This document shows, in pieces, positions 35,351 to 44,822 of a DNA stretch of 45,012 nt. Under the pieces are notes generated by a model, which was not told the origin of the DNA, did not search any database, and saw only the letters and a program-made list of their open reading frames with translations. The DNA comes from Rickettsia endosymbiont of Oxypoda opaca. GTDB taxonomy: Bacteria; Pseudomonadota; Alphaproteobacteria; Rickettsiales; Rickettsiaceae. The position numbers and the translations under genes are program-made. The stretch covers positions 1 to 45,012 of the forward strand of contig JAJIYK010000014.1 of NCBI GenBank assembly GCA_020881235.1, given 5' to 3'. The number at the start of each line of letters is the position of its first letter. The first letter of the stretch is position 1.

Positions 35351-36118
35351 TTATTTACTACCGAGTTTGTGCTTGAGAAAATAGCAAGCAGGTATAGAAA
35401 GAATATATATAATCGCTATTAACGGTAATGAATACCATGGGTATATGATAAGGTTTATAATAATGATTGCAAATAAAATCATTGCAAGCGATAAATATTC
35501 CGGTTTTATATTTAAATTTTTTGTTGAAATAGTCGGTAATCTACTAGCAAGTAAAAAAGCTATTATAGCTAAATAGATATTAATGGTTATAGTGTGAACA
35601 CGAATATTTATATTTAGTAAAGTACTAATTTCAAAATCTAACATAACCGGCGTTAAAGCAAGTAACGCACCGCAAGGTGCCGGTACACCGGTAAAAAAAT
35701 ATTCCGCTCTATCTTGCTTCGGCTGGAAAATACTAATGTTAAAACGTGCAAGACGTAGTGCCATACATACGATAAATAATAGCATCACTGCCCATGAAAA
35801 CACCTTATACTCATATTGCTGAAAAGACCATAAATATATTAGATATGCGGGAGCTATACCGAAATTGGCAAAATCACATAATGAATCAAGTTCAGCACCG
35901 AAAGGGCTGGTAGCGTTTAGCATTCTTGCCACTCTGCCGTCAATGCCGTCAATAATTGCTGCGACTATAATACAATATACGGCAATTTCCCATCTACCGT
36001 CTAAGGCAAATCTTAAAGAACTCATACCGGTAATAAGCCCTAATAAGGTAATAAAGTTAGGAATTAATTTTATAAAGGGAACAGGCTTATTTATTATAGC
36101 TTTACGTATTTTTAACAA
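35351..36118 (-). CDS. pssA: CDP-diacylglycerol-serine O-phosphatidyltransferase
   Basis: PssA makes phosphatidylserine from CDP-diacylglycerol and serine at the inner membrane; Psd then converts it to phosphatidylethanolamine. The CDP-alcohol phosphotransferase motif is complete: DGIDGRVARMLNATSPFGAE then LDSLCDFANFGIAP. Several membrane spans follow. I place the start at a TTG at 36118, with AGG seven bases upstream, giving 255 residues. The longer frame to 36223 begins inside a palindromic repeat and its first 30 residues look like repeat translation. No in-frame ATG lies between the repeat and the first conserved span, so the start is uncertain. It is followed directly by the adaptor gene. 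Confidence 0.87.
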   Translation of the reverse strand: MLKIRKAIINKPVPFIKLIPNFITLLGLITGMSSLRFALDGRWEIAVYCIIVAAIIDGIDGRVARMLNATSPFGAELDSLCDFANFGIAPAYLIYLWSFQQYEYKVFSWAVMLLFIVCMALRLARFNISIFQPKQDRAEYFFTGVPAPCGALLALTPVMLDFEISTLLNINIRVHTITINIYLAIIAFLLASRLPTISTKNLNIKPEYLSLAMILFAIIIINLIIYPWYSLPLIAIIYILSIPACYFLKHKLGSK

Positions 36119-36149
36119 TTTAGTACCTAATGTAATAAAGTTTGTTATT

Positions 36150-36336
36150 GCGAAGAGGTATTGGCATTGTTGTATGGATCGAATTTTTGCAAAGCGTACG
36201 ATGTCATACCGTGGCTTGACCACGGTATCCAGCCTTTTTATTAAGGTTTTTTCTGGATACCGTGGTCAAGCCACGGTATGACACCATACTTGTAATAACC
36301 TATGATGCGGTAAATTATGAGCCATGCAACAATGCC
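36150..36336. repeat. Composite palindromic repeat at the pssA 5' end
   Basis: The left arm is ggcattgttgtatggatcg with aatttttgcaaagcgtacg, the inner palindrome runs from gtcataccgtggcttgacc to gtcaagccacggtatgac, and then come acttgtaataacc and taaattatgagccatgcaac with aatgcc. The element overlaps the region where the pssA ribosome site would be expected. Confidence 0.8.
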
Positions 36337-36363
36337 GAATGACCTCTATAAAGGACAACAATA

Positions 36364-37065
36364 CTACCTTCTCTCAAACTTAAATTCCGATGTTTTTTTA
36401 CGACCAAAATCGGCAATGATAGTTTCGCCGCCGATAGCGGTTTGACCCTTGGTAACAAATAAGGCTGTTTTTAACGGCAAATAAATATCCGCTCTACTGC
36501 CGAAACGAATTATACCGTATCGTTCTCCTACTTTAACCTCGGTGCCTTCTTCTAAATCGCATACTATTCTTCTAGCTATTAATCCTGCTATCTGTACAAA
36601 AGCTATTTTCTGACCGGTATTAGTTTCCATTAACACTGATTGACGCTCATTATAAATACTTGCCTTATCAAGTGAAGCATTAAAAAACTTCCCCGGATTG
36701 TAATGCAGCGATAAAATTTTTCCGCTAGCAGGTACCCTATTAACATGCACATTAAAAATATTAAGAAAAACACTAACTCTTATCATTTCTTCGTTACCAA
36801 GCCCTAACTCTGCCGGAGGCACAGCTTCTTTTATTTCTTGAACTATTCCGTCCGCCAGACTTACTATTAAGTCATTATTTATAGGAACGTAGCGGTCGGG
36901 GTTACGGAAAAAATATATACACCAAGCAGTTAGGATAAACCCTATGGCACCAAGTTTACTATTAAAAGAAGCTAATAAAAAACTCACTACCGCAAAGCTT
37001 GCAATGAATATATACCCTTCGCGATGAATAATTTTAAAAAAATCGTTATATTTATCTTGTTTCAT
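36364..37065 (-). CDS. psd: Phosphatidylserine decarboxylase
   Basis: Psd decarboxylates phosphatidylserine to phosphatidylethanolamine. The 233 residues fit the short form of the family. It self-cleaves at a Gly-Ser bond to make the pyruvoyl group: [13 protein letters not shown] near residue 195 supplies that site. The His motif is seen in [20 protein letters not shown], and [14 protein letters not shown] is also typical. Two hydrophobic N-terminal segments (about 15-50) anchor it. The neighbouring pssA on the same strand completes the pathway, separated only by a repeat. Confidence 0.94.
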   Translation of the reverse strand: MKQDKYNDFFKIIHREGYIFIASFAVVSFLLASFNSKLGAIGFILTAWCIYFFRNPDRYVPINNDLIVSLADGIVQEIKEAVPPAELGLGNEEMIRVSVFLNIFNVHVNRVPASGKILSLHYNPGKFFNASLDKASIYNERQSVLMETNTGQKIAFVQIAGLIARRIVCDLEEGTEVKVGERYGIIRFGSRADIYLPLKTALFVTKGQTAIGGETIIADFGRKKTSEFKFERR

Positions 37066-37125
37066 TTTGATCTCTAAAAGTTGTTGATGTTATTATTCTC
37101 GTATCCTTTTATGTCATTCTCTGCG

Positions 37126-37322
37126 TAGGCATTGTTGCGTGGGTCATAATTTACCGTATTATGGACAAGTATGGTGTCATACCGTAAAGTATAATGTCAT
37201 ACCGTGGCTTGACCACGGTATCCAGAAAAAACCTTAATAAAAAGACTGGATGCCGTGATCAAGTCACGGCATGACACCATACTTGTAATACCATAATACG
37301 ATAATTATGAGCCACACAACAA
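37126..37322. repeat. Composite palindromic repeat before psd
   Basis: The left arm is gcattgttgcgtgggtcataat with taccgtattatgg. A short tandem copy (gtcataccgtaaagtataat) precedes the full palindrome, which runs from gtcataccgtggcttgacc to gtcacggcatgac. The acttgtaataccataatac module and a gagccacacaacaat arm close it. Confidence 0.77.
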
Positions 37323-37334
37323 TATATAAGTTAT

Positions 37335-37646
37335 TTACTCCCCTTCCTCACTCTCTTCTAAATCCTCGTCATCTTTCGTTGCTGCCATTGGTGCGTTTTG
37401 ATCTTCTTGAGCTGATCCAAGAGCATACACACACAAATCTTCAAGTGGCACGTTATTTTTTTTAGAAAGATCGTTTAATTTACTAATTGCATCCATTACT
37501 TCTGATGGTACGGCACCTCCACGTTCTTTTGACAACCAATCTGCTTGAAACTGTATTGGGTGATGCCCTTGTTCCGGTGTTCCGATATAAAATTTAAATT
37601 TTGACTTTTGTCCGCCAAAATCACAATCAAATTCAAATGCTTTCAT
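37335..37646 (-). CDS. Conserved small protein, DUF2610-type
   Basis: Function unknown. The 103-residue soluble protein opens [20 protein letters not shown] and contains [20 protein letters not shown] and a helical [20 protein letters not shown]. The C-terminal 25 residues are strongly acidic ([12 protein letters not shown]). I recall this as the DUF2610 family common in Rickettsiales, unverified here. The acidic tail suggests protein or cation binding, but that is only a guess. It stands alone between repeats. Confidence 0.8.
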   Translation of the reverse strand: MKAFEFDCDFGGQKSKFKFYIGTPEQGHHPIQFQADWLSKERGGAVPSEVMDAISKLNDLSKKNNVPLEDLCVYALGSAQEDQNAPMAATKDDEDLEESEEGE

Positions 37647-37789
37647 AATAAAGACAAATTTAATTACATTATTTATTATTAATGGTTTGATATTAAAAAC
37701 GCAAACCTAAAATGCTCTTTTGTGCTAATAAAAAATTATAGCTTGTATGTAGTGTTATATCTGCGTGGCGAGTGAAAAGTGCCTAAACC

Positions 37790-37948
37790 GTCACCCCGTG
37801 GCTACGACCAGCGTTGCGTGGCTCGAATTTTTGCAAAGCGTTCGGTGTCATGCCGTGACTTGATCACGGCATCCAGTCTTTTTATTAAGGTTTTTTCTGG
37901 ATACCGTGGTCAAGCCACGGTATGACACTATACTTCACGGTATGACAC
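37790..37948. repeat. Composite palindromic repeat
   Basis: A partial gtcaccccgtggctacgacc arm is interrupted by gcgttgcgtggctcg with aatttttgcaaagcgttcgg. A full palindrome then runs from gtcatgccgtgacttgatc to gtcaagccacggtatgac, with two extra short copies of cggtatgacac. It lies between the DUF2610 gene and the SuhB-like gene. Confidence 0.75.
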
Positions 37949-37962
37949 CGAGCATACTTAAC

Positions 37963-38706
37963 TTACCTAGGTAATAACGCTTGCTTAAGATGATCGTTGG
38001 TGGCAATAAATTTATCGTTGTTATTTATTACCACACCGCCGGCTTCTTTAATGATTAATTCAAATGCATGATATAGAGTATAATTTAATGTTGGCAAATA
38101 TATTATATCGATTTTACCGGCTGCTAAAAGCATAGCTGAGTAGCAAGGTGAGCCGAAATCTCTGATATCATTTGCCGGAAAAATAGAATCACTTAAATTA
38201 TCGCTTATTATTAAGGCATTCTTTAAATCATTGATACCGGAAACCCGAAGCCTTGCACTTTTATTATTTATGGAATTAAAACTATCTCTTTCTATCCACG
38301 CCCCTTTGCCTTTTTCGGCATAATAAATTTCATTAAGTGCCGGAAAATGTATTACGGTAGATACCGGCGTTAAACCTTCTTGCGTTCTTTTTAAGTAAGT
38401 TATCGATAAAGCAAAAAAAGGTATACTTCTAGCTAGATTATTTGGGCTATCTATCGGGTGTACCAAAAAAGCAACTTCCCGATTATTATTATCTATCTCA
38501 AATATATCCTCCGGAAAAAACAAAGATTCTAAATGCCTTTGCAATTCATTTTGTAATAAAGCTTTTAATTTTAAATAAGACTTCTCGCAGAATTCTTTAT
38601 TGCCTGAGCTTGTTCTCTGGAGCATTTCAAGCTCTAGAAAATCTCGTTGTAAAAATTTAACGGCTTTGCGTGTAGCACTAATTAATAAATTGGTTATCGG
38701 TTGCAT
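37963..38706 (-). CDS. SuhB/inositol monophosphatase-like protein with degraded active site
   Basis: The fold is that of the inositol monophosphatase/SuhB family, and the 247 residues are of family length. The key metal motif, normally DP(I/L)DGTxNF, reads HPIDSPNNLARSIPFFALSI here: the first Asp is His and Gly-Thr is Ser-Pro. The usual EE pair upstream is absent (FEIDNNNREVAFLV), and the late WDxAAG motif reads YTLYHAFELIIKEAGG, without the Asp. Three of the metal-ligand sites are therefore lost while the frame and structural residues are kept. It is probably a non-catalytic protein; E. coli SuhB also acts outside its enzymatic role, in rRNA transcription. Confidence 0.82.
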   Translation of the reverse strand: MQPITNLLISATRKAVKFLQRDFLELEMLQRTSSGNKEFCEKSYLKLKALLQNELQRHLESLFFPEDIFEIDNNNREVAFLVHPIDSPNNLARSIPFFALSITYLKRTQEGLTPVSTVIHFPALNEIYYAEKGKGAWIERDSFNSINNKSARLRVSGINDLKNALIISDNLSDSIFPANDIRDFGSPCYSAMLLAAGKIDIIYLPTLNYTLYHAFELIIKEAGGVVINNNDKFIATNDHLKQALLPR

Positions 38707-38778
38707 TTATTATGCCATACAGTTAATTTTAGATTAATTTCGGATTTGTATACGTGAAGTATTTCGAGGATTAGGAGT

Positions 38779-38856
38779 GTCATCCCGTGACTTGATCACG
38801 GGATCCAGTCTTTCTATAATTTTTTTCTGGATGCCGTGGTCAAGCCACGGCATGAC
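38779..38856. repeat. Palindromic repeat downstream of efp
   Basis: A compact single palindrome whose arms are gtcatcccgtgacttgatc (left) and gtcaagccacggcatgac (right), lacking the outer gcgttgttgc arms. It starts 12 bases beyond the efp stop and may fold as a terminator-like hairpin. Confidence 0.78.
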
Positions 38857-38868
38857 AATTCTTCCACT

Positions 38869-39435
38869 TTACTTAGCTCGCTCGACAAAACTAATATCTT
38901 CGGTTTTGATAATAATTTTTTCGCCCGCTACCAAATATTGCGGTACCATAACCCTAATACCGTTGGCTAAAATTGCCGGTTTATATGAAGAGGTAACGGT
39001 TGATCCTTTTATTACGGGGTCGGTTTGAACGATTTCAGCCGTAACCGTCGGCGGGAGTTCAATATTCAAAGGATTATCTCCGTAAAATTCTACCTTTACT
39101 AGCATATTATCGGTTAAAAGCGGTAATTTTTCACCTAAAATTTGTTTGTCTATAGTAATTTGCTCAAAAGTTACATTATCCATTAACACAAGATTATTAT
39201 CTTCAAAATAAAGAAATTGAAAATTTTTATGTTCAAGCTCGGCTTTTTCGATATAATCGGAGGAACTAAAGCGTTCATTAAGCTTTGTTCCCGTTTTTAA
39301 GTTTTTCATCTCTACTTGCACGTAAGCACCGCCTTTGCCGGGTTTAGTATGTTCAGGCGTTTTATTTACCACCCATAAATCATTGTTGTATACTAATATA
39401 TTACCAGTTCTAATTGAATTTGCCGAAATTTTCAT
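38869..39435 (-). CDS. efp: Translation elongation factor P
   Basis: EF-P relieves ribosome stalling at polyproline. The 188 residues are family length, with the three domains in order: KOW-like domain I with the lysine loop [16 protein letters not shown], whose lysine (residue about 34) is the modification site; a middle OB domain; and the signature [20 protein letters not shown] followed by the C-terminal OB domain. It is transcribed divergently from the pleD-like gene, with about 120 bases between the two starts. Confidence 0.97.
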   Translation of the reverse strand: MKISANSIRTGNILVYNNDLWVVNKTPEHTKPGKGGAYVQVEMKNLKTGTKLNERFSSSDYIEKAELEHKNFQFLYFEDNNLVLMDNVTFEQITIDKQILGEKLPLLTDNMLVKVEFYGDNPLNIELPPTVTAEIVQTDPVIKGSTVTSSYKPAILANGIRVMVPQYLVAGEKIIIKTEDISFVERAK

Positions 39436-39555
39436 ATATATAATTACAGTATGTATCTTAAAAAATTAAAATATACAAATTATTCTTTTTAAAAACAAGG
39501 TTTAAAGATAAAATTTTAAACAATACTATTTTAACATTTGGGTTTTGTAAAATTT

Positions 39556-40914
39556 ATGACGGCAAATATATTAATAGTAGACGATATAGAGACAAATATT
39601 AAATTATTAAAAGCAAAGCTTTTAAACGAGTACTATACGGTCTTTACCGCAATTAGCGGTAAGGAGGCATTAAGTATACTTGAAAAGGATAAAATCGATG
39701 TGGTATTGCTTGATGTTATGATGCCCGAGATGGATGGTTTTGAGGTATGCAGGCAGATAAAAGCGAATCCTGAGACTACTCATATACCGGTAGTTATGGT
39801 AACGGCACTTTCGGAGGTAGAGGATCGTGTCACCGGTTTAGAGGCGGGGGCAGATGAATTTTTGACCAAGCCTATAAACGATACTGCTCTTTTCGTAAGG
39901 CTTAAGTCCCTATCGAGAATGAAAGCATTAATTGACGAATTAAAGCTTCGGAATGATACAAATGCTTTATTGGGTAGTCCGGCTATAGAAATGCAGGACA
40001 CTTTTAACGATAAAAAAATCTTATTAATTAATGATGATATAGTACAGGCTAGAAATATCAAACAAATGTTACTAAAAATTTCTCCGAATGTCCGAGTAAT
40101 AAGCGAGTCCCTAGAACTTGAGGCTACACCGGAATATATTCCTGATTTAGTAATTATTAGCAGTACGCTCGAAAATGAAGATCCGTTAAGAGTGAGCGTA
40201 GTGTTAAGAGGCAAGCCGGAAATAAGCGGAGTGGTACTAATTTTACTAGTCGATGAAGAAAATTTACCTATAGTTATGAAAGGAATGGAACTCGGAATTA
40301 ACGATTATTTTATTTACCCTATTGAAGAAAATGAGTTATTAGCAAGGATTAGGACGCAACTTCGCAGAAAACAATATCAAGATAATTTACGCAATGACCT
40401 TGAACAAAGTGTAAATTTAGCAGCCAAAGACGGTTTAACGGGCTTATTTAATCGGCGTTATTTCGACATACATATAAAGCAAATGATAGAAAAAGCTAAC
40501 GAAGGTGAAATTAGTTTGCATTTACTTATGTGCGACGTTGATGATTTTAAGCATGTTAACGATAGTTACGGTCACCAAGCGGGAGATACGGTTTTAAAAA
40601 TAGTTACCCGTGTTTTGAAAAATACTTTTAGAGTAACTGATTTAATTGCCAGATTTGGCGGAGAAGAGTTTACCGTTCTTTTAAGTGATATGAATATGGA
40701 GCAAGCAATACATACGGCAGAAAGAATTAGAGTAAAAATTGAATGTATGGATTTTCAGATTGAAGGACAACCGGAACCTATACACAAAACTATTTCTATC
40801 GGTGTAACGGAATATAAAAAAGGAGAATCTGTCACTGATTTTATCGAGCGTTCAGATAAGGCAATGTATATGGCAAAAACATCAGGAAAAAATAAAGTAG
40901 TAAAATTGGTTTAA
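39556..40914 (+). CDS. pleD: PleD-like response regulator diguanylate cyclase
   Basis: Makes cyclic di-GMP in response to phosphorylation. From ATG 39556 (MTANILIVDDIETN) the 452 residues contain an intact receiver with the phospho-Asp in VVLLDVMMPEMDGFEVC; a second receiver (about 155-275) in which the equivalent site is Ser (LVIISSTLENED), as is also degenerate in Caulobacter PleD; and a GGDEF domain with RFGGEEFTVLLSD. The inhibitory I-site RxxD is present as RVTD just before it. The domain order matches PleD exactly. A TTG six codons upstream is an alternative start. It is followed 15 bases later by rppH. Confidence 0.94.
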   Translation: MTANILIVDDIETNIKLLKAKLLNEYYTVFTAISGKEALSILEKDKIDVVLLDVMMPEMDGFEVCRQIKANPETTHIPVVMVTALSEVEDRVTGLEAGADEFLTKPINDTALFVRLKSLSRMKALIDELKLRNDTNALLGSPAIEMQDTFNDKKILLINDDIVQARNIKQMLLKISPNVRVISESLELEATPEYIPDLVIISSTLENEDPLRVSVVLRGKPEISGVVLILLVDEENLPIVMKGMELGINDYFIYPIEENELLARIRTQLRRKQYQDNLRNDLEQSVNLAAKDGLTGLFNRRYFDIHIKQMIEKANEGEISLHLLMCDVDDFKHVNDSYGHQAGDTVLKIVTRVLKNTFRVTDLIARFGGEEFTVLLSDMNMEQAIHTAERIRVKIECMDFQIEGQPEPIHKTISIGVTEYKKGESVTDFIERSDKAMYMAKTSGKNKVVKLV

Positions 40915-40929
40915 TATAAATTTAAGATA

Positions 40930-41421
40930 ATGAAAAATTTTCTTTCTCAAGAATATCGTAAACTACCTTATAGACCCGGGGTAGGGATGATGATAATAAA
41001 TACTGAAAATAAAATATTTGTCGGTAAAAGAGTAGATACTAAAGTGGCAGCATGGCAAATGCCTCAAGGCGGTATAGTACCGGGAGAAACCCCAAGCGTT
41101 GCAGCATTGCGGGAAATGCTAGAAGAAATCGGCAGCGATAAAGGGCATATTATTGCTGAAAGTAAATGCTGGTATAGCTATGATGTGCCGGCATTTCTAA
41201 TACCGAAATTGTGGGACGGTAATTTTCGAGGTCAAAAACAAAGATGGTTTTTAATTAGATTTACCGGTACTAACGAAGACATTAACGTTAATACTAGCAA
41301 CCCTGAATTTGAGCAGTGGCGCTGGGCATCGTTTGATGAATTATTTTCTATTATAATTCCTTTTAAACGTAAGCTTTATCAAGCAGTAGTAAAAGAATTT
41401 GAATCACTGCTTGATAAGTAA
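40930..41421 (+). CDS. rppH: RNA pyrophosphohydrolase (Nudix), InvA/NudH type
   Basis: RppH removes pyrophosphate from 5'-triphosphate RNA to start decay and can also cleave dinucleoside polyphosphates. The 163 residues carry the whole Nudix box: [20 protein letters not shown] followed by IG. The N-terminus [20 protein letters not shown] and WQMPQGG are also typical. It lies 15 bases after the pleD-like gene on the same strand, so the two may be cotranscribed. Confidence 0.94.
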   Translation: MKNFLSQEYRKLPYRPGVGMMIINTENKIFVGKRVDTKVAAWQMPQGGIVPGETPSVAALREMLEEIGSDKGHIIAESKCWYSYDVPAFLIPKLWDGNFRGQKQRWFLIRFTGTNEDINVNTSNPEFEQWRWASFDELFSIIIPFKRKLYQAVVKEFESLLDK

Positions 41422-41461
41422 TGCTTACATGACTCAAGTTATTAATGTTACTTCCACGAGG

Positions 41462-41855
41462 CATTGGCATTGTTGCATAGCTCGAATTTTTGCAAAGCAT
41501 TCGGTGTCATGCCGTGACTTGATCACGGGATCTCTTGAAATACGCTACCACAGGTTGCTCATGAGATACCGTGGTCAAGCCCTGTGTTGTACGAATGTTG
41601 CAAAAATCGTCATTGCGAAGCCACGAAGTGGCTGTGGCAATCCATAAAACATAATAAAATTATGCTAAAATTAGCATTTTTACTGGATTGCTTCGTCAAT
41701 TTACTATCGTAAATTTTCTCGCAATGACGGAAAAACAACCTGCAAGCCAACGTTCGTACAACACAGGGTCAAGCCACGGTATGACACCATACTTGTAATA
41801 ACCATAATACGGTAAATTATGAACCCTACAACAACGCCCGAGGCATTGCTGAACT
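41462..41855. repeat. Repeat cluster including second copy of the left-edge repeat
   Basis: It begins with ggcattgttgcatagctcg and gcaaagcattcgg, followed by a rearranged palindrome (gtcatgccgtgacttgatc, with a foreign stretch in the middle). Bases 41647-41788 repeat window bases 1-142 with two differences. The acttgtaataaccataatac module and a taaattatgaaccctacaac arm close it. It fills the 497-base gap between rppH and rodA. Confidence 0.77.
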
Positions 41856-41918
41856 AGACTAACATACCGGGGTATGAATGCTTTTTTATCATAATCGTAA
41901 ATTTAAACCATCCGACAG

Positions 41919-43019
41919 ATGCAAAGAAATTATTTAGAGCAATTTAAAAAACTCCCCCTTACTTTAATTTCGCTTATTACTGTAATTTGTATTATAGGGT
42001 TTATAGTTCTTTATTCGGCATCAAATAGCAATCTCCAACCTTGGGCATATAAGCAAATAGTAAATTTTTGTATATTTTTGCCTTTATCTATCCTAATTGC
42101 CACACTTGACTTAAAATTAATATTTAGGTTTTCCTATATATTCTATTTTTTAGTATTAGCTTTATTATTAAGCGTCGAGCTTTTCGGTTCGGTATCGATG
42201 GGAGCAAAACGTTGGATTGATCTAGGAATCATCCGTTTACAACCTTCTGAACCTATAAAGCTTGCAATAATATTAATGTTAGCTCGTTATTTTCACCAAT
42301 TAAAATTTGAAGATTTGACGAAAATACATAAAATTTTAGTACCGATTATTGCAGTAATTATACCGGTACTATTAATAATCAAAGAACCTGACCTTGGTAC
42401 CGGCATTATAAATATAATTATTACCGGTATTATATTTTTTGCGGTTGGGTTTAGAATAAGAAATTTTGTAATAATCGGTCTTATTGTATTTGCTTGTATA
42501 CCGGTAATGTGGCATATAATGCATGACTATCAAAAAAAACGAGTAATGGTATTTCTTGACCCTGAACGGGAACCGCTCGGTGCCGGTTATAATATCATTC
42601 AATCAAAAATTGCGATAGGTTCAGGAGGCGGTTTTGGGCAAGGACTAAACCAAGGCAGTCAAAGTCACTTAGATTTTTTACCCGAACACCAAACGGATTT
42701 TATTTTTGCGACATATGCTGAAGAATTTGGTTTTATAGGCGGGATTTTCCTATTACTTTTATATTCTGCAGTTATAATTATCTCATTAATAATTGCTATT
42801 AATAGCCGTTCTATTTTTGGTAAATTAACGGTAATAGGTATAACCTCAATTTTATTTAGTCATGTATTTATCAATATGGCAATGGTTATGGGGTTATTGC
42901 CGGTAGTAGGAGTACCGCTACCATTTATTTCTTACGGCGGAACAATGATGGCTTCGATGTTAATCGGTTTCGGGCTGGTTATGAATGTACAAGTAAATCA
43001 ACATACCAATTTAAATTAA
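41919..43019 (+). CDS. rodA: Rod shape-determining SEDS protein RodA
   Basis: RodA is the SEDS glycosyltransferase that polymerises peptidoglycan along the cell side wall with a class B PBP. The 366 residues contain about ten spans and the family motifs: MGAKRWIDLGIIRLQPSEPI, KEPDLGTGIINIIITG, the loop GSGGGFGQGLNQGSQSHLDF, then LPEHQTDFIFATYAEEFGF, and the C-terminal VPLPFISYGGTMMASMLIGF. All are intact. This supports residual peptidoglycan synthesis in the organism. tRNA-Asn follows 130 bases downstream. Confidence 0.95.
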   Translation: MQRNYLEQFKKLPLTLISLITVICIIGFIVLYSASNSNLQPWAYKQIVNFCIFLPLSILIATLDLKLIFRFSYIFYFLVLALLLSVELFGSVSMGAKRWIDLGIIRLQPSEPIKLAIILMLARYFHQLKFEDLTKIHKILVPIIAVIIPVLLIIKEPDLGTGIINIIITGIIFFAVGFRIRNFVIIGLIVFACIPVMWHIMHDYQKKRVMVFLDPEREPLGAGYNIIQSKIAIGSGGGFGQGLNQGSQSHLDFLPEHQTDFIFATYAEEFGFIGGIFLLLLYSAVIIISLIIAINSRSIFGKLTVIGITSILFSHVFINMAMVMGLLPVVGVPLPFISYGGTMMASMLIGFGLVMNVQVNQHTNLN

Positions 43020-43100
43020 AAAATTATCAATCGACAAATTTATTTTAGCTTTTCATAAAGAAAATTCTAGACCGCAGCAAAAAGATTTGTTATAAGAAAC

Positions 43101-43129
43101 CTGACCTTAAAATATCAAATCACTAAAAT
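43101..43129 (+). promoter_or_regulatory. Candidate tRNA-Asn promoter
   Basis: CTGACC (43101-43106) and TAAAAT (43124-43129) are spaced by 17 bases and would start transcription near 43136, 14 bases before the mature tRNA. The -35 matches the consensus at four of six positions. Confidence 0.4.
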
Positions 43130-43149
43130 TATCAATAAGGCTAATATAT

Positions 43150-43224
43150 TCCTCGGTAGCTCAGCGGTAGAGCAAACGGCTGTTAACCGTTAGGTCGCTG
43201 GTTCGAATCCGGCCCGGGGAGCCA
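43150..43224 (+). tRNA. tRNA-Asn (anticodon GTT)
   Basis: A full cloverleaf is visible: acceptor TCCTCGG with CCGGGGA, a D-arm with TAGCTCAGCGGTAGAGC, anticodon stem AACGG/CCGTT around loop CTGTTAA (anticodon GTT at 43182-43184), and T-arm GCTGGTTCGAATCCGGC. The discriminator base is G and CCA is encoded. The 3' part overlaps the end of the serine recombinase gene on the opposite strand, so the tRNA is likely an integration site that was left functional. Confidence 0.97.
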
Positions 43225-44736
43225 TTCCTCAATTTTCGACAAATTTACGAATGTATCGAACGGCGAACGCAGAGAGTAATCAAGTTTTGAGCCGTTTAAT
43301 TTTATGGTCGAAAAGATCAATTTTATTAATTGCCTTTTTTTCTCATTTGTCGACCCAAGAAAAGTTTTATGTGCATTTGCCGCTAAATTAAGGACGTCTA
43401 TCATTCTTTGATTAAAGCTATCATCACCTTTATTATGCTCTTCTATTTCCATCATAATTTTATCACGACGCACTATTAATTGTTTCTTCTTCTCTTCATA
43501 CTCCTCACTTGTAAATTGATCTTCTAAATAGCAATTCATTAGCTTATCAAGCTTGGTTTTTATGCTTATAAGTTCTTTATTCAATTCTGTTATTCTTGTC
43601 TTATAATATTCTCTTTCATTTACCACTGAATCTTTTACGTATTGAGTAACTTTTTGTAATGTTTCAGGCTCAACATACATTGCTTTAAAAACCTTCTCTA
43701 CTTCTTCTAATAATGTTTCTTCTTTCACATATACCTTCTTATTTGGATTGTTAGGATTCCTTGCACCTAGGTAAGTTACTTCATATTCAGAACCATCAGC
43801 TCGTTTCTTTTTCTTGGTTTCTGCTGACACTACCCTGCCTGTAGTTGCACAAGTTATTAAGCCTCTAAATATATAATCTTTATCACCCCATTTAAAGGGT
43901 TTTTTATTCCAACCTTTTAAAACCGCTGTACATTGGTCAAATAGCTCCTTAGAAATAATAGGAGCGTATCTATGAGGATAATATTTATTAGCCTTTTTAT
44001 AGTGCATTACCCCATAATAAAATGGATTTGTTAATGTTGCATGAATATGGGAGCGGCATAATTCACCTTGATTGCCTCGTGAGTTAGTTAAGCCCCACTC
44101 TTTAGTTTTTTGCAGCATTTTAGGTATAGTATATAAACCTGTTGCGTATTCTTCAAAAAGCTTTTTAATTAAAGCTGCTCTATGCGTATCTATTATTATA
44201 TCACCTTGCCTTTTCCCGACGTTAATATGTTCATAACCAATAGGAGCAGTACTAATCCACTCACCGCTTAACAGTTTTTGCTCTATACTACGTATTACAT
44301 TATCCCGTATATTATCTACGTAACTTTGAGCCATTGTTACGTTTAAATTCCACATTAGCTTTTCGCTAGAGGTAGAGTATTTGTGAATAACACAATTTTC
44401 AACGTGAAAATGTAACTCAATTTTCTCACGCTCAATAAGATCATAAAGCATTGCCGATTCCTTAAAACTACGCTGTAACCTATCAACTTTGTCGGTTATT
44501 ATTGCTATAATCTCTTTTTGACTCTTAGCAAATTTTATAGCTTCGTTAAATTTCTCACGATTTCCTACAGTGGAAGACTCGCTAAATTCATAAATTTTTA
44601 ATATCTCTAACCCTTTACGCATACAATAATCTTGCAGCCGTCTTGTTTGAGCATCTATTGAGTAGCCTTCTTCTTGCTCTTTAGTTGACACTCTTGATAA
44701 TAATATTGCTTTAGTTGCTATTTTTCTATCTTTCAT
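43183..44736 (-). CDS. Large serine recombinase/integrase
   Basis: Large serine recombinases integrate and excise mobile elements through a covalent serine-DNA step. The 517 residues start MKDRKIATKAILLSRVSTKE, with the catalytic Ser at about 17 in the LLSRVSTKEQEEG motif, and contain the DKVDRLQRSFKES arginine motif near 75. The recombinase domain (about 160-290) follows, then a remnant zinc-ribbon region (LITCATTGRVVSAETKKKK, in which one CxxC is incomplete) and a long coiled coil (about 365-450). AAGGAA lies just before ATG 44736. Its last 14 codons (ending GPDSNQRPNG) read the antisense strand of tRNA-Asn, and the stop codon overlaps the tRNA anticodon. Confidence 0.93.
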   Translation of the reverse strand: MKDRKIATKAILLSRVSTKEQEEGYSIDAQTRRLQDYCMRKGLEILKIYEFSESSTVGNREKFNEAIKFAKSQKEIIAIITDKVDRLQRSFKESAMLYDLIEREKIELHFHVENCVIHKYSTSSEKLMWNLNVTMAQSYVDNIRDNVIRSIEQKLLSGEWISTAPIGYEHINVGKRQGDIIIDTHRAALIKKLFEEYATGLYTIPKMLQKTKEWGLTNSRGNQGELCRSHIHATLTNPFYYGVMHYKKANKYYPHRYAPIISKELFDQCTAVLKGWNKKPFKWGDKDYIFRGLITCATTGRVVSAETKKKKRADGSEYEVTYLGARNPNNPNKKVYVKEETLLEEVEKVFKAMYVEPETLQKVTQYVKDSVVNEREYYKTRITELNKELISIKTKLDKLMNCYLEDQFTSEEYEEKKKQLIVRRDKIMMEIEEHNKGDDSFNQRMIDVLNLAANAHKTFLGSTNEKKRQLIKLIFSTIKLNGSKLDYSLRSPFDTFVNLSKIEEWLPGPDSNQRPNG

Positions 44737-44822
44737 AATATTTCCTTTAATTTATTGAATTATTAAAATGGCACATAGCTAAATTAGTTTACTATGTACC
44801 GATATCTATTTTTGTCTTATCT

